Positions 9,477-18,348 of a stretch of DNA of 64,000 nucleotides are shown here, one piece after another. The DNA lies in assembly GCA_018897105.1 (NCBI GenBank), contig JAHILF010000031.1, forward strand, positions 62,001 to 126,000, given 5' to 3'. How positions within the stretch are numbered: position 1 is the stretch's first letter; the number at the start of each line of letters is the position of its first letter. This DNA is from Pseudomonadota bacterium. GTDB taxonomy: Bacteria; Desulfobacterota; Desulfobulbia; Desulfobulbales; SURF-16. Under the pieces are notes generated by a model. The model was not told where the DNA came from. It saw only the letters and a program-made list of their open reading frames with translations, and did not search any database. The position numbers and the translations under genes were made by a program.

Positions 9477-10364
9477 TTAACGGCCAAATACTTCTACCCG
9501 GCCATTACCCTCTTCTACAACACAAAGACCTCCCCACGGGTCAAATAATATCTCGATCGGGAAATAAAGCTCTCCTCGCGACCAACCCTTGGTAAGAAAG
9601 GTATATTTGAAGCTTCCCTCTGTGTCAAAAACAGCGATATCTGGCGCATGGCGGTCAAGCACGTAAATATTGCCAGCAGGACCAATTGCCAGAGAAACAG
9701 GGAACTCTACCTTCTGACCGACATCAAAATTTTTGATTAATTTCCCATCGCCGCCAAATTGAAGTACTTTTTTATCCAGTTGATCCAAGGCCCAGATACT
9801 GTCATTTATGAGTTTAAAATCAACGATGCCAGAGGTACACTCCGCACATGATATCCAGCTCTTCAAAGTAAGGTCGCTATTGAGTAAAGCAATTTGTCCG
9901 GTTTCTTTATCCAAGACATAAAAAATGCCATCCTTATAGTCAAGGCGATCCGGCACAAGTGTCCTCTCGCCATCGTATATAATGTGAGTTAAAATTTCTT
10001 TTGCCTTGATGTTAATACTTGTCAGACTGTTGCGTGCTTTCTCCACCACCCAAATGACATCGGAGTTATCCCGAACCATATCATAGGGAACCTGAAGCTT
10101 GCCTTCCGCGGTAAAGGAAAGAAGAAAATTTCCTTCCTTGGAAAAAGAAACCAATCTGTTGTTGCCGCTGTCGACCACATAATAACGTTGCCGATCGGCA
10201 TCTATATACAGGGCAGTAGGCATGACAATGGCTTGACCGGATCCTGCGCCATCAAGTGTTGCCTTCCAGGCCCAAGGTTCGGTAGCCAAAGAAGTTGTCG
10301 CGACCATAAAAATTGAGACTGCCAGGAATGCTGACTGGCTCAACATATTTTTCACGTACTTCAT
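9477..10364 (-). CDS. NHL-repeat beta-propeller protein
   Basis: A 295-aa exported protein with a signal peptide (about 1-25) followed by repeated NHL units, for example YIDADRQRYYVVDSGNNRLV, AIGPAGNIYVLDRHAPDIAV and LFDPWGGLCVVEEGNGRVEV. It is predicted to be a six-bladed propeller. ATG 10364 is chosen because GAAGGAGTCTCT precedes it; the longer reading adds an unlikely hydrophilic N-terminus that overlaps the upstream cytochrome gene. NHL proteins repeatedly neighbour multiheme cytochromes in metal-reducing bacteria. A docking or scaffold role is plausible but unproven. A second NHL protein accompanies the decaheme cytochrome at 26.7 kb. Confidence 0.85.
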   Translation of the reverse strand: MKYVKNMLSQSAFLAVSIFMVATTSLATEPWAWKATLDGAGSGQAIVMPTALYIDADRQRYYVVDSGNNRLVSFSKEGNFLLSFTAEGKLQVPYDMVRDNSDVIWVVEKARNSLTSINIKAKEILTHIIYDGERTLVPDRLDYKDGIFYVLDKETGQIALLNSDLTLKSWISCAECTSGIVDFKLINDSIWALDQLDKKVLQFGGDGKLIKNFDVGQKVEFPVSLAIGPAGNIYVLDRHAPDIAVFDTEGSFKYTFLTKGWSRGELYFPIEILFDPWGGLCVVEEGNGRVEVFGR

Positions 10365-10422
10365 AGAGACTCCTTCACAAATCGGCATTCTGTAATCGAA
10401 AGTGCTGAATCGATATTTTCCA

Positions 10423-11598
10423 TCAATATCTCTTATGGCACTGAATGCACAAATCTTTCGAACCACTGTATATTAATTCATACTTAAAATCAGACCCCAT
10501 GGGCAGATGACAGGTGATACACGTCACCATCTGACTGGTTCGCACATCAACTACCTTTTCCCCAACCGGGTGGGTAAATTTGCCTTGAGTCTCATGGCAC
10601 CTGGTGCAAATGGCATTACCATCACCTCTCAGCATGGCGATCCTGTTTGAACCATGCACCTCGTGACAATTGATGCAGGACCCTTCTTTTGCTTTCGGAT
10701 GCCTGTAAAGTTTATTCTCATAACGTGCAATGGTGTCAGCATGACAACCACGGCAAACCTGCAGCTGGCTGCCTTTTAATAAATTCTTTTCATTGCCGGC
10801 ATGGGGTGAATGGCAGGACAAACATTTATTTTCTCCCTTACCCGTTAAATGACTATGCCGGGCAAACATACCGGTCGCGACCGCTTCATGACATCTGAGA
10901 CAACTCTGTGTGCTGCCCTGTATTTCCCCTTTATCATGACATTCTTTACATCCTTGGACAAAAGGCGCATGGAGGATATCACGAACAATGCCCTTCCTGC
11001 TGCTGCCGTGTGGATTGTGACACGAAAGACAATCGCGTAAAGTTCCGGGATAATTCAAATGGCCCTTCTGCAGGTCTTGAGACTTATGACAGGACAGACA
11101 GACTTTATCAGGTTCATCCTTGAGCAATTGGCCAAAAACTGACTGATGAGGCCGGTGGCAGGAATAACATTGCCCATGGGCATAGGGCTCATGGGTATAT
11201 TGAAATTTAGGAGAAAGTTTCGTATGACAGCCGAAACAGGTTGCGCTTAACTGATCCTTGAGAAGCCCTTTTCTGAAACTTGCGTGGGGCACATGACAAA
11301 CAAGACATTGTCCGCTACGCACAGGCTGATGGACCATCCCCTGTTTGAACGTAGTCTCTTCCTTTGCATGACAGGAAAAGCAGAGTGCTGACCCTTCCTG
11401 TTCCAGTAATCCCTTAAAATGCGCAACATGGGGATTATGGCAAGCGCCACATTGCCCATTGGCTAGCGGTTGATGGACAAACTTGTCGCTGAAAGCCTCT
11501 TTTTTGTGGCAATTAAAGCAGACTGTATCTGCTGCCGCTGCTATGGGAAAAGCTAAGGCAAGCCAGGAAATGACAAAGATTCGATAATAATTTAACAT
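10423..11598 (-). CDS. 16-heme periplasmic cytochrome c (doubled CXXCH repeats)
   Basis: A 391-aa exported cytochrome containing sixteen CXXCH motifs in roughly 40-50 residue doubled units (CXXCHxPH followed by CXXCH). It has an ordinary cleavable signal peptide ending at about AAAADT and no lipobox, so it is predicted to be periplasmic. ATG 11598 overlaps the TAA of the 26-heme gene in TAATG, with GGGAGGGCAGAAAATA upstream, which indicates translational coupling. Together with the 26-heme lipoprotein and the 678-aa beta-barrel it forms the expected inner side of a porin-cytochrome conduit. The repeated HxPH motifs probably supply distal heme ligands. Confidence 0.9.
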   Translation of the reverse strand: MLNYYRIFVISWLALAFPIAAAADTVCFNCHKKEAFSDKFVHQPLANGQCGACHNPHVAHFKGLLEQEGSALCFSCHAKEETTFKQGMVHQPVRSGQCLVCHVPHASFRKGLLKDQLSATCFGCHTKLSPKFQYTHEPYAHGQCYSCHRPHQSVFGQLLKDEPDKVCLSCHKSQDLQKGHLNYPGTLRDCLSCHNPHGSSRKGIVRDILHAPFVQGCKECHDKGEIQGSTQSCLRCHEAVATGMFARHSHLTGKGENKCLSCHSPHAGNEKNLLKGSQLQVCRGCHADTIARYENKLYRHPKAKEGSCINCHEVHGSNRIAMLRGDGNAICTRCHETQGKFTHPVGEKVVDVRTSQMVTCITCHLPMGSDFKYELIYSGSKDLCIQCHKRY

Positions 11599-13541
11599 TA
11601 TTTTCTGCCCTCCCCGGGATGACACGGGCTGCATTTGCCTTCGGCAAAAGGCTTATGACTTACCGGGAAGAGTAATCCTTTTGTCGGACCCCCATGAGGA
11701 TCATGGCATTTCAGACAGGAAGCGATTCCCGGACGAATTCCTTGATGCACGGCAGTGAATCGTGTTTCCGTGAGATTATGACAGCGGGCGCAGAGCTGAC
11801 CACCTTTTTCATGCACGATTCCTTTATTCTTTGAGGCATGGGGGTCATGACACACTGTACAATCATTTGTCGCCGGGTCATGGGCGAAACCATCCCGCCA
11901 ATAGGTGGATATTTGATGATGACAGCTGAGACAAAGGGCCGGCTGTTTTTGCGCAAGATTTTTCGGGTAGGCGGAGCCATGTGCCAAATGGCAGGCTGCG
12001 CAATTCAGGTCCTTCACCGGTCCATGAACCACAGGGGAATCGCTGATCACTTTTTCCATCCCCCCATGGCAGCTAAGACACAGTTTTCCAGGATTTTCTT
12101 TCAGGTTGTAAACATAATCTCCGGCATGAGGAGAGTGGCATTTTTCGCATTCTTTTTTAGCAAAAGGATCATGGGCAATGAAATTTTCATTTTGTTTTTC
12201 CAGAACCTTATGGCAGGAAAGGCAAAGCCTGCCACCGACCGTACTTTCCTTTAGCAGATTCTTCCTTTCTCCCTGATGGGGCTCATGACATCGACTGCAG
12301 TCACCATTGGCAAAAGGAGTGTGGAGACTGAAGCTGCCCATCTCTCTGCCACTCTGTTGATGACAGGGAAGGCAAACCTCCTTCTCATTCTTGACAAGTA
12401 ATTTCCTCTCACCGGCTTCATGCGGATTGTGACACTCCAGACATTTACTCTTTGCAGCCGGTGGATGGGAAACTATACCTTCACTGTAAAGTTTTTTCTC
12501 ATGGCATTTATAACAAATCTTCGAAGACTCGATGGCCAGCAGAGCTGCCTGCTGCGAACTATGGCCCATATGACAGGAAAGACACTGGCCCTTACTGTAA
12601 GGCTCATGGCTGCTTTTGATCATGGTCATGTCTGCACCGGCGTGACAACTTACACATACCTTTTCCGGTGGCATAGCAAGCATATACTTGTTTTCACTGG
12701 CATGTGATGCGTGACACTTAAGACAGAGCCCCCCTGTGTAGGGCTTATGCTGGCTGGTCATTTTCATGTTGCGGCGAGGATGGCAGGTTAAACACCCAGC
12801 ATTGGCATCGCCTTTAATCTGCAACGCTCCTTCACTGCCAATCAGATGGCAACCGGCACATTTACCCTCCATAACCGGCTTATGCACTACCAACTTTAAT
12901 AAATGAAGGCCATCGGAACTGTGCGGGCTGTGGCAGAGAACACACTTTCCTTGCACCGGATAATCACGGTGGCTTTTACGAAAAGCCGCCTCATCATTCT
13001 TATGGCAGGAAAGACAGAGACTGTCTTCGGCTTGTTTGAGAAGGGATTTTACACCTGATCCATGGTTTACATGACAGCTGGCACAACCCTCTTTAACAGG
13101 GTCATGCACATTAGTCCGAGAAAAATGCTTTCTATCATGGCAGGTAAAGCAAATCTCAGGGCTGGCGGATCTCAACAGGCCTTTATTCGTGCTGTTATGT
13201 ACCTCATGGCAGGACAGACAAAGTCCTTGGGCAACAGGCTTATGCACGGACTGCTTCTTGCTTTCCTCTTCAATCTGCTGATGACAGACAAAACACTGTT
13301 CAGGCGGATTCTGTCGAAGATACGTACCGCCAATCATTCCATGATGAAGATGACAAGCCTCACAATTATCTTCTTGCACAGGTTTATGAACAACTCCTTG
13401 TTTGAAAGCGGCAGCCATATCGGCGTGACATTCCACGCAGCTTTTTCGGGGCTGGCGAACCGGTTGGCTGCTGACGCAGGAAACAAGCAAACTGAGGATG
13501 AATGCCAGTCCAAAAAATAACTTAATTTTATTTCCCGACAT
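11598..13541 (-). CDS. 26-heme outer-membrane lipoprotein cytochrome c
   Basis: A 647-aa lipoprotein (lipobox LVSC, Cys22) with twenty-six CXXCH motifs from CVECH to CSPCH, about one heme per 24 residues. The repeat unit H-x-P-hydrophobic-x5-C-xx-CH-xxH-x-S, then LL and a second CXXCH, is reiterated about thirteen times. This indicates expansion by internal duplication of a diheme module. GTG 13550 is an alternative start because AAGGAG lies 4 nt before it; ATG 13541 gives the cleaner signal peptide. It is translationally coupled to the 16-heme gene downstream and overlaps the PPIase gene upstream. A surface-side or membrane-spanning electron wire of the conduit is the most economical role. 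Confidence 0.9.
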   Translation of the reverse strand: MSGNKIKLFFGLAFILSLLVSCVSSQPVRQPRKSCVECHADMAAAFKQGVVHKPVQEDNCEACHLHHGMIGGTYLRQNPPEQCFVCHQQIEEESKKQSVHKPVAQGLCLSCHEVHNSTNKGLLRSASPEICFTCHDRKHFSRTNVHDPVKEGCASCHVNHGSGVKSLLKQAEDSLCLSCHKNDEAAFRKSHRDYPVQGKCVLCHSPHSSDGLHLLKLVVHKPVMEGKCAGCHLIGSEGALQIKGDANAGCLTCHPRRNMKMTSQHKPYTGGLCLKCHASHASENKYMLAMPPEKVCVSCHAGADMTMIKSSHEPYSKGQCLSCHMGHSSQQAALLAIESSKICYKCHEKKLYSEGIVSHPPAAKSKCLECHNPHEAGERKLLVKNEKEVCLPCHQQSGREMGSFSLHTPFANGDCSRCHEPHQGERKNLLKESTVGGRLCLSCHKVLEKQNENFIAHDPFAKKECEKCHSPHAGDYVYNLKENPGKLCLSCHGGMEKVISDSPVVHGPVKDLNCAACHLAHGSAYPKNLAQKQPALCLSCHHQISTYWRDGFAHDPATNDCTVCHDPHASKNKGIVHEKGGQLCARCHNLTETRFTAVHQGIRPGIASCLKCHDPHGGPTKGLLFPVSHKPFAEGKCSPCHPGEGRK

Positions 13542-15156
13542 GAAGATCACCGAGCTCCTTTTTAATTTTCTCCCAGGCGCGGTTGTTTATTTCAAAAACC
13601 GATTTTTCTTTCAGAGCGGCAAGATATTCATTACGTACCTTGGAAAATTTTTCCTCTTCAACTAGGCTGGCAACTTTATCATGGACATGGTCAAAGGGCA
13701 TAGGGGTGGCTGGAGTCCGTTTTATCAATTTTATAATTGTATGATGACCTTTCACAACAAATGGATTACTCAATTCTCCAATCACCAGACTATCTACAAC
13801 CTGCTGAACAATCGGATCAAGATATCTGAATTGCATGTTCTGCACCGGCACTTCCCCAGAATAATAACGGGAAACAACTTCAAAGAAATCATCGCCTCTT
13901 TCCATTTCCTTATACATCTTGTCAATAAGGTTTTCTTCATCCTCCACAACGGCTATGGAGACCATTTCGGGTTGCGAGAAACGATCCAGATGTTCCTGAT
14001 AATACTTTTCGATATCCTGTTCACTTACCTGAACCTGTGGTTTAAAAAGACGTTTTTCAAATTCCTTTATCAGACGGTGCTGAGTATAAAAAAGGTAAAG
14101 GGGCTTTAAAGGTTCTTTTTCTTCATAATGCTCATCAAGGGCTCCTCTTGTTGTAAGAGTCTGGGCAAGCACTCCATCAAGTAGCCTTTGTTTCAGCTTA
14201 TCTCCCTTCTCAACCGCAAAACCATACTGTTTGCGGAATTGCAGTTCCTTGTTAACGAGATCAAGAAACACTCTCACCGTATAACTTCCATTGTCCATGG
14301 TAATGAGCGTCTGATCAAGGAGTTCTTCATTGGATGAATCCAGATTCAGGGCATCAAAAACCTGCTGGTTTATTTTAACCTGATATTTTTTTTTCAACTG
14401 CTCGACAAGTGCGACAGTAAGTTCCTGCTCCTTTCTCTCCCGGACCTCATTGGTGATCATCGGTTTCAGCAACTCAAAATCCTCAGCATCATATCCTTTC
14501 TGGGACACAAGACGAATGATAACAAAACCTTTACTCCACGGGAAAGGCTCGGACATCGCTCCAGGTGTCAAACCATCAACTACAGGACGCCACTCCTGCT
14601 GAAGCTGATTGGTTCTTAGCCATTTTTCATCATAATAAACGGAATTTTTGTTAACGATTGTCGCCTCAGCTGCAAACTTAGCAAAATCCAGATTCCCTTC
14701 TTTTATATGTTCGTAAGATTTTTTTGCCACCTCGCCATCATTAAAATAAAGAATCTGCAGCTGCAGACGGGGTAGATATTTTTCCTCATAACGATCTTTG
14801 AGTTCCTTATCTGATATTTTAACCTGAGAATTAATCTTATCTCCCTTGTAAACAAGCAATGTGCGTGCTTTCAGGAAGATATCTATTTTATGGCGGTACT
14901 CCGGTTCGTTATAAAGCTCCATCTTTTCGGCTTCCTGAACCAACAAATGCCAATCAACAAAAGGATCAACTGATTCAGGGAACTGTGTGTCCTTTTCTTT
15001 CCAATTTATCCACCAGTTTTTAAAATCGTCAGACGTTAAACTGCTGCCATTTATAGTTACAAGTTTCTCCGCTCCCCAAGGCCAAGCATGTCCGTCTCCG
15101 GCAATGGTCAACATCCAGAAAAAAACAACCCCGCATATAAATCCTATTTTCCGCAT
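13528..15156 (-). CDS. SurA/PpiC-type periplasmic peptidyl-prolyl isomerase
   Basis: A 542-aa exported foldase with a signal peptide at residues 1-24. An N-terminal SurA-like helical region is followed by rotamase-like segments (about 130-230: PRLQLQILYF through SEPFPWSKGFVIIRLVS; a second from about 390: QPEMVSIAV through LSNPFVVKGHHTIIKL). Such proteins chaperone outer-membrane or secreted proteins. It overlaps the upstream lipoprotein gene by 13 bp and the 26-heme gene by 14 bp, so it is tightly coupled. PPIases are known neighbours of cytochrome conduits in metal-reducing bacteria. ATG 15156 is chosen for the GAAGGA SD 8 nt away. Confidence 0.87.
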   Translation of the reverse strand: MRKIGFICGVVFFWMLTIAGDGHAWPWGAEKLVTINGSSLTSDDFKNWWINWKEKDTQFPESVDPFVDWHLLVQEAEKMELYNEPEYRHKIDIFLKARTLLVYKGDKINSQVKISDKELKDRYEEKYLPRLQLQILYFNDGEVAKKSYEHIKEGNLDFAKFAAEATIVNKNSVYYDEKWLRTNQLQQEWRPVVDGLTPGAMSEPFPWSKGFVIIRLVSQKGYDAEDFELLKPMITNEVRERKEQELTVALVEQLKKKYQVKINQQVFDALNLDSSNEELLDQTLITMDNGSYTVRVFLDLVNKELQFRKQYGFAVEKGDKLKQRLLDGVLAQTLTTRGALDEHYEEKEPLKPLYLFYTQHRLIKEFEKRLFKPQVQVSEQDIEKYYQEHLDRFSQPEMVSIAVVEDEENLIDKMYKEMERGDDFFEVVSRYYSGEVPVQNMQFRYLDPIVQQVVDSLVIGELSNPFVVKGHHTIIKLIKRTPATPMPFDHVHDKVASLVEEEKFSKVRNEYLAALKEKSVFEINNRAWEKIKKELGDLHVGK

Positions 15157-15755
15157 TGCTTCATTCCTTCGGCGAACCATTCTTCGATTATCTCATCCGA
15201 TATGATCCGACTGAGTTGAGTCACGGTATTAACAAGTCCAAAATGCATAACCTTACGATAATCCGTACCTTCACGCCTGTGATAGGTATTCCACATCGTT
15301 TTGCCTCTTTTGGCATCATAAACCTGCAATGTTACGGCTAAAACAGGATTTACATAGTTATCCCCCATTTTTTCTTCCATTTCCGTAATTCTACCGCTGA
15401 TCACAAGCTGAACATCAAGCCGGCTACCAAGCACTCTGATTTGCTCGATACTGGGAAGTTGATTCGGATATATGCGCAGTTCTCGATAAATGTTCTGAAC
15501 ATCCCCTTCAGAGGCAACTTCAATACCGGCAATGCGGGTCAATTCTGCAGCAAAAACACGTTGCATGATCAAATTGCCCTGTTCAAAACGGCTACCGTTA
15601 ATAAAAGGAAGAAGAGCCACAGAACAGATGCTCTCCCCTTCATAAACATTTTTTTTCCCGTGAGAAGGCCTTGATGAAGTACAGGAACTGCCTCCCAAAA
15701 GAATCACGACAAGAAGAAGAAATATGGAAAAATATCTGAATTGCGGAAAATTCAT
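15144..15755 (-). CDS. CsgG/TolB-N-like lipoprotein 1
   Basis: A 203-aa lipoprotein (GSSC, Cys25). The mature part begins with SVALLPFINGS and contains SRLDVQLVISGRITEM and VTLQVYDAKRGKTMW. This alpha/beta order (conserved ALLPF strand, a helix with FAAEL, then a sheet ending in a bound-component motif) resembles the CsgG/DUF4136/GNA1162 group. ATG 15755 starts the typical signal peptide; the longer reading has no export signal at its front. It lies 19 bp after the second CsgG-like gene and overlaps the PPIase gene. Function is unknown; an outer-membrane secretion or assembly role is inferred from fold resemblance. Confidence 0.72.
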   Translation of the reverse strand: MNFPQFRYFSIFLLLVVILLGGSSCTSSRPSHGKKNVYEGESICSVALLPFINGSRFEQGNLIMQRVFAAELTRIAGIEVASEGDVQNIYRELRIYPNQLPSIEQIRVLGSRLDVQLVISGRITEMEEKMGDNYVNPVLAVTLQVYDAKRGKTMWNTYHRREGTDYRKVMHFGLVNTVTQLSRIISDEIIEEWFAEGMKQCGK

Positions 15756-15774
15756 AATAATAGTGATCTGCTCG

Positions 15775-17250
15775 TTAAAATTCAGGGACCCATTCTTGCT
15801 GCTTGGGCGGTTCAGGTTGATCGTCCTCAACATTGACTAATTGCATAAGATTATCGATTTTTTTCTGAGCCTTATTGCCTAACACGTCCTTCATGCAGAC
15901 AACAGCCTCAAGTTGCCTCGTATCTGACGGTGAAGGAAACGGGATCAGAACGTCCACTGGAAGATCAGTTCCTTGACTCTGCAACAAGACTTCACCGTCC
16001 GAATACAAAATTTCGGCACTCCAGTAATCGACAGGAATTTCATCCTCAGAATCCAGGGTTACGATGAGACTGTCATTACCTACTGCTGCGTTTATCACCG
16101 GAATTGGGGGAGTACTTTTCAAAAACACCTTCTTGGTCGATACTGTGGAATTATTTGCCCTGTCCCAGACCGTTAACACAATTTCGTAGATGCCGTCTTC
16201 AGCCTTATGGCCATCCGGGCGTTGTCCATTCCAGACGAAACGTTGCGGTAAAGAACCTTTATTCTCTGTGCCGGCCATGACCTGCCCCCCCATATTCTGT
16301 ATAAACAGCGACCAATGGGAAAGCGGCTCCGGATCCAGCCAAACAGGGGTAATAGGTAACCTGCCATTAAATGCCATGAAATTGTTAACATTTTTCCCGG
16401 CGACTTTCAAATTCAATTTCGGGGAATGCGTATCAATCTGATAATTTCCGACAAAGAAAACAAGTGCTCTCCCGGATTGACATCTTAAAACAAGACTGAC
16501 GGGAAGTAATCCTTCATGGTCAGGAGCAGACCAGAAAACAGCGTAGGAGTTGGGGGATACCTCAACCATGTCGAGATAATTATCTTCTCCAATCCTAAGC
16601 AGGACTTGGGAAATTGTCTCACCGCCTGCTGGTGTTCGAATTTTGACGGAACAACTCACCTCATCACCCGGTTTAACATGTTGTGAAGAAAGTCGTGACG
16701 TTTCAACAACTATGCCTGGGTTTTGTCCTGTAACTTCCAGAACAGCAGGCCAGCTGCTCAGGAGCTGCTGTGCAAGAACGGGAAATAAATCGTCGAGGCT
16801 TTCGGGTTCATCAATAGCAAAAAAATTAGAGATATCAGCTTTGCTCATTCCACCGACCTCGGTCCATACCGTCCGTGCGTCACAAGCGCGTACCAGGGTC
16901 AGCACCATCCCGAAAGCTGCCAGTGGTAATTCCTGCCGCTGGCTGACTGTCCCGAAAAGGATAAAGTCTGCACCAAGGTCATCCCGAACTTGATAAATAT
17001 GACTTGTACCAAGGAAACCAAGCCATCTGATACGATTCCTGGACATGAACGAGATAACTTTATCCGTCGGAATGACTTCAATCCCTTTTTCCTGCAAGTT
17101 CTGCTGTAAAAATTCGGTGAGAGTGAAATTGACTCCATTACGTCCCTCACTGAGGTCTTCCACAGGGAAAACAGCCACAGTGACAGCCTGAGCATATGAG
17201 GCAATCAGTGTGGTCATCGTCAGAAGTGTTATAATGAGGAACCTTTTCAT
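15775..17250 (-). CDS. CsgG/TolB-N-like protein 2 with C-terminal Ig-like domains
   Basis: A 491-aa exported protein with a signal peptide (about 1-23). The mature N-terminus VTVAVFPVEDLSEG, then a helix and LGADFILFGTVSQRQ, repeats the plan seen in the neighbouring CsgG-like lipoproteins but lacks a lipobox Cys. The C-terminal half holds beta-sandwich segments, including a FlgD-type Ig motif (FVWNGQRPDGHKAEDGIY) near residues 340-380 and a final Ig-like segment. No strong SD precedes ATG 17250; a TTG at 17259 is also possible. The context suggests that it works with the two flanking CsgG-like lipoproteins and the beta-barrel. Exact function unknown. Confidence 0.7.
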   Translation of the reverse strand: MKRFLIITLLTMTTLIASYAQAVTVAVFPVEDLSEGRNGVNFTLTEFLQQNLQEKGIEVIPTDKVISFMSRNRIRWLGFLGTSHIYQVRDDLGADFILFGTVSQRQELPLAAFGMVLTLVRACDARTVWTEVGGMSKADISNFFAIDEPESLDDLFPVLAQQLLSSWPAVLEVTGQNPGIVVETSRLSSQHVKPGDEVSCSVKIRTPAGGETISQVLLRIGEDNYLDMVEVSPNSYAVFWSAPDHEGLLPVSLVLRCQSGRALVFFVGNYQIDTHSPKLNLKVAGKNVNNFMAFNGRLPITPVWLDPEPLSHWSLFIQNMGGQVMAGTENKGSLPQRFVWNGQRPDGHKAEDGIYEIVLTVWDRANNSTVSTKKVFLKSTPPIPVINAAVGNDSLIVTLDSEDEIPVDYWSAEILYSDGEVLLQSQGTDLPVDVLIPFPSPSDTRQLEAVVCMKDVLGNKAQKKIDNLMQLVNVEDDQPEPPKQQEWVPEF

Positions 17251-17361
17251 AATAATCAAAACAAACTATAATTTTTCTGTAACTCGCAATAAAATTTACC
17301 TACATGTTACGCGGCATCAGCTTATATTATATCACGACGCATCACTCAATCTCATTTTTTT

Positions 17362-18294
17362 TTAAGGCGCAACAGTCATCGATTCACCAGGTGCTGGCTC
17401 CACAACAGGAGCAGGCGGTTCAACTTCTACGTCGACTGGTTCAGCAGGTGAAGGTTCAACCACTACTGCCGCAGGCTCAATCGTCTCTATTTCTACGTCC
17501 ACGGCAGGTTCAGCGGGAGCAGGCTCTTCCGGAACTGCCGGTTCAACAACATCGCCGCCTTGTTCAGAAGGTGAAGGTTCACCCTCTACAGTTACAGGCT
17601 CAGCAGGAGCAGACTCTTCAGAAACTGCCGGTTCAACAACATCAGTCGTGACAGATACCGGTCTAACAACCACAGGTTTATCGGCCACGGGTGCAGCAGG
17701 CACAGGTACAGGAACATTTTGCCTCTCAGGTATAGTGGAGAGAAGTTCCTTGGCAAGTTTAACAGTAACCTTGTAAGCATCATCAGGTGTTATGCCAAAG
17801 AGTCGTCCCACAACGGAATCTCCAGCATAATGACCACTGGCCTGCCATAATACAATACCAGACTTTATCTCGATAAGTCGCAAGGTCAGACTCATTTCAG
17901 GAACAATCACGGAACCAATCCGTTTATCTCCTGCCATGTCGACGGAACCAATCATAATAGACTGAACATTGAGGCGCTGCCCAAGTCTACTGAGCATAAG
18001 TTGACTCACAGGAGATCCTGGGTCAATGGCTTCTTCATGCAAAACACTGTCAGTAATCCCTTTATCCACGACATCAAAGATATTCATGGCCAGAATCTCG
18101 GTATTGATCACATCCCTTGCAAGCTCAGCTGCATATTTCTGTTCCGTATTATTTTCCAGAGGAAGAACGCTGATCCTGTTGACAAAGTCAAGCGTCACAT
18201 CTTCTCTCATAAAAGAAACTGTCGTTTTCCCAGAACATCCGGTCAGTATGGAAAAACACATCAAAGTCAGTATGGAACACATTATTCTTTTCAT
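17362..18294 (-). CDS. CsgG/TolB-N-like lipoprotein 3 with Pro/Glu/Val-rich tail
   Basis: A 310-aa lipoprotein (LTGC, Cys20). The domain at about 30-195 includes NRISVLPLENNTEQKYAAEL, LNVQSIMIGSVDMAGD, and LRLIEIKSGIVLWQASGHY, as in CsgG-like proteins. The last 100 or so residues are low complexity: repeated EPAPAEP, VEPAVPEE and VEVEPP units. Such an extended Pro-rich tail could span or bind peptidoglycan or a partner. Reading frames opposite this tail are artefacts of the repeats. ATG 18294 is chosen for AAGGG about 10 nt upstream and an immediate signal peptide. It directly follows the beta-barrel gene (54-bp gap). Confidence 0.72.
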   Translation of the reverse strand: MKRIMCSILTLMCFSILTGCSGKTTVSFMREDVTLDFVNRISVLPLENNTEQKYAAELARDVINTEILAMNIFDVVDKGITDSVLHEEAIDPGSPVSQLMLSRLGQRLNVQSIMIGSVDMAGDKRIGSVIVPEMSLTLRLIEIKSGIVLWQASGHYAGDSVVGRLFGITPDDAYKVTVKLAKELLSTIPERQNVPVPVPAAPVADKPVVVRPVSVTTDVVEPAVSEESAPAEPVTVEGEPSPSEQGGDVVEPAVPEEPAPAEPAVDVEIETIEPAAVVVEPSPAEPVDVEVEPPAPVVEPAPGESMTVAP

Positions 18295-18348
18295 GAACAG
18301 AACCCTTGGGAAATTAATTTTAAACATTTATCATTTAAGTTTCAAACA

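Noticed and set aside
17304-17651. Plus-strand Gln/Leu-rich frame opposite the Pro/Glu-rich tail
   Set aside because: It is the complement of a low-complexity repeat in a well-supported lipoprotein gene.
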